Numbered from the stretch's first letter, positions 1 through 6,781 are shown. The stretch is DNA of 12,025 nt from Actinomycetes bacterium (GCA_029779995.1 JAKOZM010000216.1:1-12025), one strand, 5' to 3'. Numbers and translations: made by a program. The notes: generated by a model not told the origin, from the letters alone.

Positions 1-930
1 GGTGACGCTCACGTTGTAGAAGTACTGGTCAGGCACGATGTGGCTCATGACCTTGGCGTCCAGCGCGGACAGGCCCAGCCATGTGCCATAGGCGAAGTAC
101 GCCCACTTCTTACCCAGCGAGCCCGGCTTGACCGCCGCCTCGACCGTGCGGATCGGCCAGCCGAACCACGACGCGGTGAGCTCCTCGGTCACGGTCGTGA
201 CGTCGATGGCACCAGCGCGTACACACAGGTGCCGCAGTTCGGCAGGGTCGAAAGTATGGATGTCCACGACCGCCTCGAGCAGGGCCGCACGCGATGACTC
301 GTCGAGCACGGCGTCGGCCAAGGCGTACCGGTCGCGCAGGCCCGGCAGGTGGGAGATGCGCCGGGCCGCTGCCCAGGTCCACTGGGACAGCTTGCGCGCG
401 ACGAAGTCCCCCTTGGCCGTGGGCTCGCCGGCGAACACGAAACGGCCGCCGGGCTTGAGTACCCGCAGCACTTCGCGCATCGCCTGGTCCAGATCGGGGA
501 TGTGATGCAACACGGCATGGCCGATCACGAGGTCGAACGTGTTGTCGTCGTAGGGCAGGGTCTCGGCGTCGGCCACCCGGCCCTCGAGTTCGAAGCCCAG
601 CGAACGCCCGTTGTTCTTTGCGACCTCGACCATGCCTGGCGACAGGTCGGTGACATGACCGTCGTCGAGGACGCCGGCCAGTTTCAGGTTGAGCAGGAAG
701 AATCCGGTGCCGCAGCCCAGTTCCAAGGCACTGTCGTAGGGCAAGCCCTGATCGCCGGCCACGTTGACGAAGCGGTCCCGGGCGTAGGTGATGCAGCGCT
801 CGTCGAACGAGATCGACCATTTGTCGTCGTAGGTCTGGGCCTCCCAGTCGTGGTAAAGGACGTTGGCCAGTTTCGGGTCGGTCCAGGCCTGCTGGATCTG
901 TTCTGCGCTTGGTGGGTTCATCGCTGTCAT
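1..930 (-). CDS. Class I SAM-dependent methyltransferase, C-terminus beyond the window
   Basis: The reading frame is open from the ATG at 930 to base 1 (310 codons, no stop), so the 3' end lies outside the window. The protein has a Rossmann-type methyltransferase core: glycine-rich SAM motif I ELGCGTGF at residues 70-77, acidic motif II near TDLSPGM (94-100), ADAETLPYDD with FDLVIGHAVLHHIPD (120-146), and the post-motif VLRVLKPGGRF (154-164). This is the Methyltransf_11/UbiE-like layout; the substrate cannot be read from the sequence. The start at 930 is chosen because its ATG overlaps the stop of the upstream hydratase as ATGA, with GAGGGG just upstream; an in-frame ATG at 921 is the alternative. 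The overlap implies co-transcription and translational coupling with the hydratase. The region after residue 170 is a variable C-terminal extension typical of substrate-specific methyltransferases. Confidence 0.88.
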   Translation of the reverse strand, partial: MTAMNPPSAEQIQQAWTDPKLANVLYHDWEAQTYDDKWSISFDERCITYARDRFVNVAGDQGLPYDSALELGCGTGFFLLNLKLAGVLDDGHVTDLSPGMVEVAKNNGRSLGFELEGRVADAETLPYDDNTFDLVIGHAVLHHIPDLDQAMREVLRVLKPGGRFVFAGEPTAKGDFVARKLSQWTWAAARRISHLPGLRDRYALADAVLDESSRAALLEAVVDIHTFDPAELRHLCVRAGAIDVTTVTEELTASWFGWPIRTVEAAVKPGSLGKKWAYFAYGTWLGLSALDAKVMSHIVPDQYFYNVSVT

Positions 931-1718
931 CGCCCCTCGAACTGCGCCTGGCCAGGACCCGACTGCAGGAATGTCATCATTCCGGTCTCCCGGTCCTGGG
1001 TAGCGAACAGACCGGCGAACTGCCCGCGCTCGATCTCCAGGCCCGTGCGCAGATCTGTCTCAAGCCCCCGGTCCACCGCGATCTTGGCCGCCCGCAACGC
1101 CAACGCCGGACCTCCCACATAGCTGCTGGCCCATTGCATCGCCGCGCCCAGTACCTCGTCGGCTGGCACGACCCGGTCCACCAGCCCGATGCGTTCTGCC
1201 TCGTCACTGCGCACGTGGCGTCCGGAGAAGATCAGCTCCTTGGCGCGCGCCTGGCCGATCAGGCGGGGCAGCCGCTGGGTTCCGCCCGCGCCGGGGATGA
1301 TGCCCAATTGGATCTCCGGCAGGCCTAGTTTGGCGTTGTCGGCGCAGACGCGGAAATCGCACGCCAGTGCCAGTTCCAGGCCACCACCGAGGGCGTAGCC
1401 CGTGATGGCCGCGATGGTGGGTTTGCCGATCTCGGTGACAGCGGTGAACGCGGCCTGCAGCGCGGCGGACCGTTCGATCATCGTGCGGTAGTCCCAGGCA
1501 GACATCTCCTTGACATCCGCCCCCGCGGCGAACACCTTCGGCCCGCCGTGGATGACCACCGCGCTGACGTCTCGGCGTTGGTCGGCCTCCCGCGCGAATG
1601 CGGCGAATCCGGCCTGGACAGCCGCGTCCAGAGCATTCATCGGCGGCCTGCGCAGGGTGATCACACCCACGCCGTTATCGACCTCGAGTGTGACGACGCT
1701 CTCGGCGGAATCCGACAC
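927..1718 (-). CDS. Enoyl-CoA hydratase/isomerase (crotonase family)
   Basis: This is a 263-residue crotonase-fold protein, the normal length for the family. Visible signatures are the oxyanion-hole segment FAAGADVKEM (about 63-72), ALGGGLELALACDF (109-122) and LGLPEIQLGIIPGAGGTQRL (131-150). Glutamates E115 and E135 sit 20 residues apart in the positions of the two catalytic glutamates of true enoyl-CoA hydratases, so hydration of 2-enoyl-CoA is likely; the acyl chain is unknown. The start is the GTG at 1718, because AGGAGG lies 5 bases upstream and the family alignment begins there. A longer open frame upstream (to 1814) reads through the divergent glgX leader and is not credible. It is the first gene of a two-gene unit with the methyltransferase (ATGA overlap at 927-930), and it diverges from glgX across 86 bases. 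Confidence 0.93.
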   Translation of the reverse strand: MSDSAESVVTLEVDNGVGVITLRRPPMNALDAAVQAGFAAFAREADQRRDVSAVVIHGGPKVFAAGADVKEMSAWDYRTMIERSAALQAAFTAVTEIGKPTIAAITGYALGGGLELALACDFRVCADNAKLGLPEIQLGIIPGAGGTQRLPRLIGQARAKELIFSGRHVRSDEAERIGLVDRVVPADEVLGAAMQWASSYVGGPALALRAAKIAVDRGLETDLRTGLEIERGQFAGLFATQDRETGMMTFLQSGPGQAQFEGR

Positions 1719-1804
1719 TTGTGCCTCCTTCGGGTATGTACGGCAGGCTAACCTCCCAGAGGGACCTCCCCGCCACGGAGGGGTTGCCGCACGACAGGAG
1801 GACA

Positions 1805-3808
1805 ATGCGCACACCTGAGGGTCTGCCTCCCATGGGACTGCGTCCGGATCCTGACAACCCGGGCAAAGCCACGGTCAACTACTTCGCCCCGGCCGCCGAA
1901 CACGTCATGCTGGAACTGCTGGAATCCGGTGATCGGATCGACCTGCGGCCGGGGCCCTACGGCCACTGGACCGCCGAACTCGACGAGCCGTCATCGGGTA
2001 CCACCTACGGCTTCCGCGTGACCGGTCCGTGGGAGCCGCAGTTCGGCTTGCGCCTCAACCCCGCCAAACTACTGCTCGACCCCTACGCCCTGGCCATGAC
2101 CGGCGAACTGCAGGTCAACGACGCCATTCACTCCTACATCATGGACGATCCCGACCAGATGGATGATGTGGACAGCGCCCCGTTCGTTCCGCACAGCGTC
2201 TACGTACCGCCGCTGGCACCGACCTCGAACAACCCCCCGCGGATTCCCTGGGACCGCACCGTCATCTACGAGACGCATGTCAAGGGATTCACGAAACTGC
2301 ACCCCGAGGTTCCTGAGGAGCTGCGCGGTACGTACGCCGGCTTTGCCCATCCCGCAGTGGTGGGATATTTGAAGGATCTGGGCATCACCAGCGTGGAGTT
2401 GCTGCCCGTGCAGCACTTCGTGCCCGAACCGATGCTGCTCGGCCGCGGGCTGACCAACTATTGGGGCTACAACCCGATCGGATACTTCGCGCCGCATGCG
2501 GGCTACGCCGCCCACGGGGAGCGCGGTGAGCAGATCGCCGAGTTCCGCGACATGGTCGACGCCCTGCACGAGGCGGGCCTGGAGGTCCTCGTGGATGTGG
2601 TCTACAACCACACCGCAGAAGGCGATCACCTGGGCCCGACGCTGGCCTGGAAGGGCGCGGCCAACGCCGACACCTACTGGATGCTCGAGGGTGGGCTCTA
2701 CGACAACCCGACCGGCTGCGGCAACGCGATCCGGGCCGAGTCCCCGCGCATGGTCGAACTGATCCTGTCGTCATTGCGCTACTGGGTCACCGACCTGCAC
2801 GTGGACGGCTTCCGGTTCGACCTCGCCTCCACCCTGGCCCGCACCTCAGCGATGGTCACGACCTGGGCGCCGGTGCTCTCGGCGATGGCTGCAGACCCCG
2901 TGTTGTCGCAAGTGAAACTGATCGCAGAGCCCTGGGACATTGGGATCGGCGGCTACCAGGCGGGCAATTTCCCCGGCCCGTGGGCCGAGTGGAACGACGT
3001 CTTCCGTGGCACCGTGCGGGACACGTGGCGATCGATCGGGTCACTGTCCGAACTCGGCGCCCGGCTCACCGGTTCCGCCGATCGCTTCGCGCACAATGGC
3101 CGGCGGCCGTATGCCTCGATCAACTTCATCACCGCTCACGACGGCTTCACTTTGCACGACCTCGTGTCGTACAACGACAAGCACAACGAAGCCAACGGTG
3201 AGGACAACAACGACGGCAGCGACGACAACCGCAGTTGGAACGGCGGCGTCGAAGGGCCGACCGACGACACTGACGTGTTGGCCAATCGCCGTGCCCGGCA
3301 GCGATCCCTGCTGGCGACACTGATCCTCAGCGCGGGCACCCCCATGATCCTTTACGGTGACGAGGCCGGCCGGTCGCAGCAGGGCAACAACAACGTCTAC
3401 TGCCAGGACAACGAACTCTCGTGGCAGGACTGGAGCAAGCCCGACAGCGGCCTGATCGAATGGACCAAACTATTGCTGAAGAATCGCGCGCACTACTCCG
3501 TGCTGCGACCGCTGACGCACCCGTCACCAGAGGATCTGCACTGGTTCAACGAGGACGGCACGGTCCTCACCTCCGAGCAGTGGAACGATCCCGGAGTGCG
3601 CGTGGTCCAGGCCATGTTCAAGGGCGAACCGTCGGTGCTGCTGTGCCTGAACACGGGGCCCGATCCCGTTGAGATGGACTTCCCGATGCCGGCCCGCGTG
3701 GTGCTGGCTAGCGAGGACGTCACCTTGGCAGGCGCCGATCCGTCGGCGGGCGTCAAAGTGCCCTGCTACTCCATCGTCGTCGCCGAGGTCCTGCCCGAAA
3801 CCCCATGA
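1805..3808 (+). CDS. glgX: Glycogen debranching enzyme GlgX (isoamylase type, GH13)
   Basis: This 667-residue protein hydrolyses alpha-1,6 branch linkages of glycogen or limit dextrin in the cytoplasm. An N-terminal CBM48-like beta domain spans about residues 15-110, followed by a GH13 barrel. Barrel signatures include VVYNHTAEGDHLGPTLAWKG, TGCGN, DGFRFDLAS (nucleophile D339), AEPWDIGIGGYQAGNFP (acid/base E375) and TAHDGFTLHDLVSYNDKHNE (D446, transition-state stabiliser). The downstream NNDGSDDNRSWNGGVEG and YGDEAGRSQQGNNNVYCQDN blocks are diagnostic of GlgX/TreX rather than pullulanase. The ATG at 1805 is preferred over upstream in-frame codons from 1721 because AGGAGG ends 4 bases before it and the upstream stretch has no family similarity. 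It is divergent from the hydratase gene. Its usual partners glgE and glgB lie on the same strand but are separated from it by the island at about 3.8-8.0 kb. Confidence 0.96.
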   Translation: MRTPEGLPPMGLRPDPDNPGKATVNYFAPAAEHVMLELLESGDRIDLRPGPYGHWTAELDEPSSGTTYGFRVTGPWEPQFGLRLNPAKLLLDPYALAMTGELQVNDAIHSYIMDDPDQMDDVDSAPFVPHSVYVPPLAPTSNNPPRIPWDRTVIYETHVKGFTKLHPEVPEELRGTYAGFAHPAVVGYLKDLGITSVELLPVQHFVPEPMLLGRGLTNYWGYNPIGYFAPHAGYAAHGERGEQIAEFRDMVDALHEAGLEVLVDVVYNHTAEGDHLGPTLAWKGAANADTYWMLEGGLYDNPTGCGNAIRAESPRMVELILSSLRYWVTDLHVDGFRFDLASTLARTSAMVTTWAPVLSAMAADPVLSQVKLIAEPWDIGIGGYQAGNFPGPWAEWNDVFRGTVRDTWRSIGSLSELGARLTGSADRFAHNGRRPYASINFITAHDGFTLHDLVSYNDKHNEANGEDNNDGSDDNRSWNGGVEGPTDDTDVLANRRARQRSLLATLILSAGTPMILYGDEAGRSQQGNNNVYCQDNELSWQDWSKPDSGLIEWTKLLLKNRAHYSVLRPLTHPSPEDLHWFNEDGTVLTSEQWNDPGVRVVQAMFKGEPSVLLCLNTGPDPVEMDFPMPARVVLASEDVTLAGADPSAGVKVPCYSIVVAEVLPETP

Positions 3809-4146
3809 CTTCAGCTCCGCCTCATGGTGGCCTTCCTGGCTGTCGGCACCCACTACGAAGCGAAAACGTGTGCCGCGGCTTGACAAGCTCGATAGGGACA
3901 CCCCCGATGCACCGCAAACACTCGTTTGTGGGACTCGGTCCGGAGGTTGCTTCTCTGGACGCTTACTGCGGCGCTTGGGCCGCTCTCTTCTACCCGCCGA
4001 CGTCACAACCACGGCGTTGTGCGCGACGCTGAGGGCTTCTCGCGGTACTGGGTCAGGCCGCTTGACGACGGCAGCAACGCCACGCTCACCTCGCCAAGTC
4101 GGGATTTCTCACTGCGGCTCGACGAGCGCAGGGACGGGTGAATGAC
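3809..4146. other. Intergenic stretch, left edge of the accessory island
   Basis: There are 338 bases between the glgX stop and the stop of the minus-strand membrane protein. No open frame here has a convincing ribosome site or a recognisable domain. A short plus-strand frame ending at 4141 gives a polar tail (FSRYWVRPLDDGSNATLT) that might be a gene fragment, but I recognise no family. The one clear structure is palindromic repeat copy A at 3907-3934. No obvious U-tailed terminator for glgX was seen. Confidence 0.5.
3907..3934. repeat. Imperfect palindromic repeat, copy A
   Basis: The left arm is GCACCGCAAAC (3909-3919), the loop ACTC (3920-3923) and the right arm GTTTGTGGGAC (3924-3934). 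The inner eight pairs close perfectly if one G-T pair is allowed. Over 3907-3934, 25 of 28 bases match copy B (6846-6873). It lies 3' of the membrane protein gene (stop at 4147) and is not U-tailed on either strand. Confidence 0.7.
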
Positions 4147-4617
4147 CTACGACCGTCGATGCCGCCCCATACTGAAGAGACCGAGCACGCATCCGAAGGC
4201 CATCAACAACAAGCCCGCAAGCGGCAGACTGAGTTCGCCGTTGGATACATTCATTTCCGGGAAGGCTCCAACGTCTACGAGGTTACCCACGGAGAGGTAG
4301 ACGTACGCTGACAGCAAGAAGAGCCCTGCGCCGAAACCCCCCACAGACAGACCAGCCCATGGGATGCGCGCCCTTCTGAACGCTATGACCATGATGAGGC
4401 CTAGCGCACCCATCGTCAGACTCAGCCAAAGCACCCCATCAACGCCGCCCCAGCCCAAGGCCTTGATGCCCGACCCGCCTTCGATTATGAGGAGAAGGTA
4501 CGCGGTCCAAGCGCCAATGGCCGCCGAGAGCAAACCTGCGCCCAACGCGGCCAAGGTGGAACTGCGGTCCTGGGCCACACCGCCAGGATCCGGATCGGTG
4601 GCACCGGCCATTGGCAC
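4147..4617 (-). CDS. Small four-helix membrane protein of unknown function
   Basis: This 156-residue protein is not assigned to any family I recognise. Four hydrophobic segments are visible at about residues 22-45, 60-82, 88-111 and 129-151. A short polar, Asp/Gly-rich N-terminus (ATDPDPGG) precedes them and a basic tail (MGRHRRS) follows. By the positive-inside rule both ends are probably cytoplasmic, with the loop of about 18 residues before helix 4 (DVGAFPEMNVSNGELS) outside. The start is a GTG at 4617 with GAGGTG about 10 bases upstream; an ATG at 4611 is the alternative. It stands alone on the minus strand, bracketed by palindromic repeat copies A and C, and its base composition looks less GC-rich than the glg genes. 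It could be a passenger gene of the island; no role is inferred. Confidence 0.7.
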   Translation of the reverse strand: MPMAGATDPDPGGVAQDRSSTLAALGAGLLSAAIGAWTAYLLLIIEGGSGIKALGWGGVDGVLWLSLTMGALGLIMVIAFRRARIPWAGLSVGGFGAGLFLLSAYVYLSVGNLVDVGAFPEMNVSNGELSLPLAGLLLMAFGCVLGLFSMGRHRRS

Positions 4618-4728
4618 AGGCTATGCGCACCTCATGGCGTTTACGAGCATGCCGCTAGGTCCAGGCCCGGCATTTGTTCTGTTTGAGGTGCCTCCGGTAG
4701 CCGTCGAGGGACTTGCCGGACGACCAGC

Positions 4729-4781
4729 GATTGATCCATTTCGAGGCAGTGGCCTGACATTGCCTCGAATGAAGATCAATC
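4729..4781. repeat. 53-base two-step inverted repeat
   Basis: The outer arms GATTGATC (4729-4736) and GATCAATC (4774-4781) are exact reverse complements. The inner arms TTCGAGGCA (4740-4748) and TGCCTCGAA (4761-4769) are also exact, around a 12-base loop, with a 3/4-base internal bulge between the steps. It lies in the 313-base gap (4618-4930) between the membrane protein start and the RelE stop, and its right outer arm is the beginning of repeat copy C. Apart from these two structures I see nothing in the gap. It could terminate relBE transcription or be a recombination site; there is no U-tract. Confidence 0.75.
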
Positions 4782-4809
4782 CGTCTCACAAACCTTCGTT
4801 TATGGGACG
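4774..4809. repeat. Imperfect palindromic repeat, copy C
   Basis: GATCAATCC (4774-4782) leads into the left arm GTCTCACAAAC (4783-4793), loop CTTC and right arm GTTTATGGGAC (4798-4808). Nine of eleven arm positions are complementary; one exception is a G-T type pair. Over 36 bases it matches copy D (6156-6191) at 30 positions without gaps. It lies about 120 bases beyond the RelE stop. Confidence 0.75.
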
Positions 4810-4930
4810 CCGTCCCCCGGTTCTGCGGAATACGCGAGGTGCTTCAGGAGCGGTCCTCTGCGGCGTTCGTGTCAGCTTGCGCGAGATTCGTAGTTGGAGA
4901 CGAGAGCGGGAGCCCACTTGCGATGAATCT

Positions 4931-5197
4931 CTATTGTGAACGGTAAACGTCCGCCCGGTGCTGCACCGCGACCACGGTGATGCAGGCCCGATTGTCCTCG
5001 ATCAGGTACACCACCCGGTAGTCTCCGCGACGGGCACTGTGCAGACCCTCGAGGTCGAATCGCAGCGCCTTGCCCACGCGCCAGGGGTTCTGTGTCAATC
5101 CGCCGTACACGAACTCGACGCAGGCGGTGGCCACCTTCTCGGGGAGGCGCTCCAAGGTCTTCTGTGCGGCCGCGGACCATCGGATCTCATAACTCAA
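4931..5197 (-). CDS. relE: RelE-type toxin (mRNA interferase) of a RelBE pair
   Basis: This 88-residue RelE/ParE-superfamily toxin should cleave mRNA at the ribosome when freed from its antitoxin. Key segments are WSAAAQKTLERLPEKVATAC (residues 7-26, helical hairpin), NPWRVGKALRFDLEGLHSAR and RRGDYRVVYLIED, the latter carrying the basic residues that define the active face. From memory it resembles M. tuberculosis RelE (Rv1246c) very closely across LPEK, VGK-LR and LEGLHSARRGDYRVVY. The start is a TTG at 5197, whose TTGA overlaps the antitoxin stop by four bases; no better start exists, and the first residues (SYEIRWS) fit the usual first beta strand. The antitoxin-first order and overlap support co-translation. 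No truncation is seen. Confidence 0.9.
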   Translation of the reverse strand: MSYEIRWSAAAQKTLERLPEKVATACVEFVYGGLTQNPWRVGKALRFDLEGLHSARRGDYRVVYLIEDNRACITVVAVQHRADVYRSQ

Positions 5198-5478
5198 GGC
5201 CGGATTCGGCCCATCATCTGCTCCTTTGACAGTGTCTGTGCCGTGGTGCCGCCGCTGAGTTCCTCGCGTGAGGCCCGAATCTGGTCCATAACCGCGGCGT
5301 CACTAAGCACCGCCAGCGTCTCCTCCAGGGACTGCAGGTCGTCGGCGCTGATGAGAACAGCCGCGGGGCGGCCGTGCTTGGTGATGGTCACGCGCGCATG
5401 TTCGGTTTCCACGTCCTCGACAACCTGCGATAGGCGGTCCTTCACCTCGGCAAGGGACATCTGCTCAGCGACACTCAT
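5194..5478 (-). CDS. relB: RelB/Phd-YefM family antitoxin, partner of the RelE-type toxin
   Basis: This 94-residue antitoxin has the Phd/YefM N-terminal DNA-binding fold, seen as MSLAEVKDRLSQVVEDVE followed by VTITKHGRPAAVLISADDLQSLEETL (residues 7-54). Its acidic, less ordered C-terminal half should wrap the toxin. From memory it is close to M. tuberculosis RelB (Rv1247c). The ATG at 5478 is chosen: the family begins here, and a candidate -10 box (CATACT, 5486-5491) leaves almost no leader, so the message may be leaderless, matching the lack of a Shine-Dalgarno site. A longer open frame up to 5703 runs antisense through a PIN-gene relic and is rejected. It overlaps the toxin start by four bases and probably autorepresses through the palindrome at 5502-5514. 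Confidence 0.9.
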   Translation of the reverse strand: MSVAEQMSLAEVKDRLSQVVEDVETEHARVTITKHGRPAAVLISADDLQSLEETLAVLSDAAVMDQIRASREELSGGTTAQTLSKEQMMGRIRP

Positions 5479-5514
5479 GGCTATAAGTATGGCTAGTTGT
5501 CTGGACTCTGTCCA
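5479..5514 (-). promoter_or_regulatory. relBE promoter with overlapping operator candidates
   Basis: Read on the minus strand, TGGACA (5509-5514) and CATACT (5486-5491) are separated by 17 bases, a good sigma-70 type promoter whose start would fall at about 5479, directly at the relB ATG. The perfect palindrome TGGAC-TCT-GTCCA (5502-5514) covers the -35 box. A direct repeat TAGCCAT, 11 bases apart, brackets the -10 box and reaches the ATG. Both are natural candidates for RelB binding; this is inferred, not shown. Confidence 0.55.
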
Positions 5515-5550
5515 TCCTCGACAAGTGCTCGCCGACAGCCGCGCAGTTGG

Positions 5551-5704
5551 CCCATTCGGGACGCGGACCCGGCCATCAACACCGATCCTGAACGCAACCG
5601 TTTCTGCAGGGGAGGACGTCGTGGTAAGCGGCGACGAGCACTTCCTCGGCCTGGCCCTCGAACGGCCGAACACTGTCACGGCCAGAGCGTTCTTGGACAT
5701 CACG
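5551..5704 (+). pseudogene. Remnant of a PIN-domain nuclease gene (VapC/PIN_3-like C-terminus)
   Basis: In the frame of 5585-5701 the translation ILNATVSAGEDVVVSGDEHF continues as LGLALERPNTVTARAFLDI. This matches the C-terminal signature of PIN-family toxin-type nucleases (typically DPDD-xx-LNAAV-GADVIVSGDxHLL...ILTAREFLD), including the conserved acidic GD. Just upstream, in another frame (5551-5583), IRDADPAINTD resembles the preceding DPDD segment, so one frameshift lies near 5580. No N-terminal half, start codon or antitoxin partner was found, so this is a decayed fragment. It lies antisense to and upstream of relB. The family call rests on about 40 residues and is moderate. Confidence 0.55.
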
Positions 5705-5799
5705 CCGACCGTGGACGCGGATGCCCCGGCCGGGGATTCATCTCAAGTGGACCGATCCCGTCCCGACAAGAGGGCCTTGAGCCACTGGCCGGTGTAGAC

Positions 5800-6157
5800 A
5801 CTGGCTGCGGTCTCGTCCCGCCACGAGAAGTAGCCAAGGCACGGGGTCGCGAGGCGCAGAATGAACCGACGTCAGCCTCGCCGTTCGCCTCGTGGAAGGG
5901 GCGGGAGGGCAACGACTTCGACACCGCCTTGCTCATCAGTGGCGACGGGACTTCGTACGGCCATCCAGTCAGCCAGGCGCCTGAAACAGGACCGTCGCAT
6001 CGTGGTCGTCTTCCCGCCCAAGCGGACCAGGGATGCACTCCGAAAGGCCGCCGACGCGAGCTTCGTTCTGGGCCACGGCCGCATCTCCGGCAACCAGTTG
6101 CCCTCAACTGTCGTCGGCCCAAGAGCCGACCTTCGCCGACCGACACATTGGCATTGA
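5800..6157 (+). pseudogene. Frameshifted remnant of a NYN-domain (PIN-like) nuclease gene
   Basis: Pieces of one NYN-domain protein appear in order but in three frames. TDVSLAVRLVEGAGG is at 5865-5909, NDFDTALLISGDG at 5911-5949, DFV at 5949-5957, and AIQSARRLKQDRRIVVVFPP running to KAADASFVLGHGRISGNQLP and a stop at 6155-6157. Joined, they give the usual NYN C-terminal half: TDV with its conserved Asp, the LISGDGD acidic motif, the VVVFPPKR strand and the HGRI-xx-QLP tail. An in-frame TGA at 5862-5864 and at least three frame breaks rule out a functional product. The left limit is uncertain; the first half (RNA-binding and first catalytic Asp) is not recognisable. Its stop abuts repeat copy D. 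NYN proteins are putative RNases. Sequencing error is a less likely explanation, because neighbouring genes are intact. Confidence 0.7.
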
Positions 6158-6191
6158 TCAATCCCTCTCAAATACCTTCGGTTTTTGGACG
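6156..6191. repeat. Imperfect palindromic repeat, copy D
   Basis: GATCAATCC (6156-6164) is followed by a 26-base degenerate palindrome (6165-6190). It can fold as a stem closed by CC-TTC-GG (6175-6181), with one T-T mismatch and T-rich right side. It matches copy C at 30 of 36 positions. It overlaps the stop codon of the NYN relic and lies 65 bases beyond the YoeB stop, so it could serve as a bidirectional transcription end. Confidence 0.7.
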
Positions 6192-6256
6192 GACTGAGCT
6201 GCCATGAGGAGTACGAGTTGGTCCGACGACTCGCCCCGAGCCTTTGCGCGGACAGG

Positions 6257-6520
6257 TCACTCGTAATGGGTCCACATGCGCAGGACGTGAACGACGCGTT
6301 CTTCAGCGAGAACCTCGTGAACCAGACGGTGCTGGATGTTGATCCGCCGCGAGTAGCAGCCGGCGAGATCGCCAACCAGCTTCTCGTAACGCGGCGGGTT
6401 CGCGAACGGATCTTCCGCGAGGACATCCAGCAGTCGCTGCGCCTTGCCCTTCAGTCCGGCGGATGCAAGTTTGCGGGCATCTTTCTGAGCCGCCTCGGAA
6501 TAGACCAGCCGCCACGGCAT
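6257..6520 (-). CDS. yoeB: Txe/YoeB-family toxin (mRNA interferase)
   Basis: This 87-residue toxin of the YoeB/Txe group cleaves mRNA in translating ribosomes when unbound. The C-terminal core LVGDLAGCYSRRI-NIQHRLVHEV matches the family signature (L-GxxSRRI-xxHRLVY), and the protein ends in HYE, close to the canonical HY terminus. E46 in RYEKL, R65 in QHRLV and H85 occupy the places of the E. coli YoeB residues E46, R65 and H83. The start is the ATG at 6520, which shares its A with the antitoxin stop (TGATG); in-frame codons at 6526 (ATG) and 6523 (GTG) would add only two residues. No separate ribosome site is evident, consistent with coupling to the antitoxin. Full length, no key residue missing. 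Confidence 0.9.
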   Translation of the reverse strand: MPWRLVYSEAAQKDARKLASAGLKGKAQRLLDVLAEDPFANPPRYEKLVGDLAGCYSRRINIQHRLVHEVLAEERVVHVLRMWTHYE

Positions 6521-6762
6521 CACCATGCGAGGGTTTCGGAGCCCGCCTCGATGCCTTCGACGCGCGCATCTCGGATCGACTCGGTGAAACCCGGCAAGCC
6601 TGAGAGGAACAGAGTCTCCTGGATGGCCCGCCAATCATCCTCGCCGATCAGAACGGCGTTGCCACGCTGTCCGGTGATGGTCAGCGGCTCAGAGTCCTCG
6701 TTGACCTGGTCGATGAGCCGGTACAGGTTCGCCCTGGCCGACGTCGCGCTTACAGAAGTCAT
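6520..6762 (-). CDS. yefM: YefM-family antitoxin, partner of the YoeB-type toxin
   Basis: This 80-residue Phd/YefM antitoxin reads TSARANLYRLIDQVNEDSEP in the N-terminal DNA-binding helices, then LTITGQRGNAVLIGEDDWRAIQETLFL (about 31-57), the standard YefM core. The acidic C-terminal tail (VEGIEAGSETLAW) is the expected toxin-binding part. The ATG at 6762 is chosen because GGAGGT lies 7 bases upstream; a GTG at 6777 would place this ribosome site inside the gene. It precedes the toxin and overlaps it by one base (TGATG). The promoter just upstream carries a CGTACG inverted repeat likely used for autoregulation by the YefM-YoeB complex. Confidence 0.92.
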   Translation of the reverse strand: MTSVSATSARANLYRLIDQVNEDSEPLTITGQRGNAVLIGEDDWRAIQETLFLSGLPGFTESIRDARVEGIEAGSETLAW

Positions 6763-6781
6763 CTGCAACACCTCCACAGCA

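Noticed and set aside
110..820. 236-codon minus-strand open frame inside the methyltransferase gene
   Set aside because: It is an Arg/Gly-rich shadow frame; the methyltransferase motifs read cleanly in a different minus-strand frame, which is open to the window edge.
349..1122. 257-codon plus-strand open frame across the methyltransferase and hydratase
   Set aside because: It is antisense to two genes with clear catalytic motifs, has no ribosome site, and matches no recognisable family.
3926..4141. 71-codon plus-strand open frame after glgX
   Set aside because: It passes through repeat copy A, has no ribosome site, and its C-terminal segment matches no family I know; kept only as a possible fragment.
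4883..4931. GAGATTC/GAATCTC inverted repeat just beyond the RelE stop
   Set aside because: Seven-base arms 35 bases apart are within what chance gives in a window this size, and there is no terminator-like tail.
5194..5703. Long version of the RelB antitoxin (169 codons)
   Set aside because: The extra 75 residues read antisense through the PIN relic and cover the promoter; the family starts at 5478.
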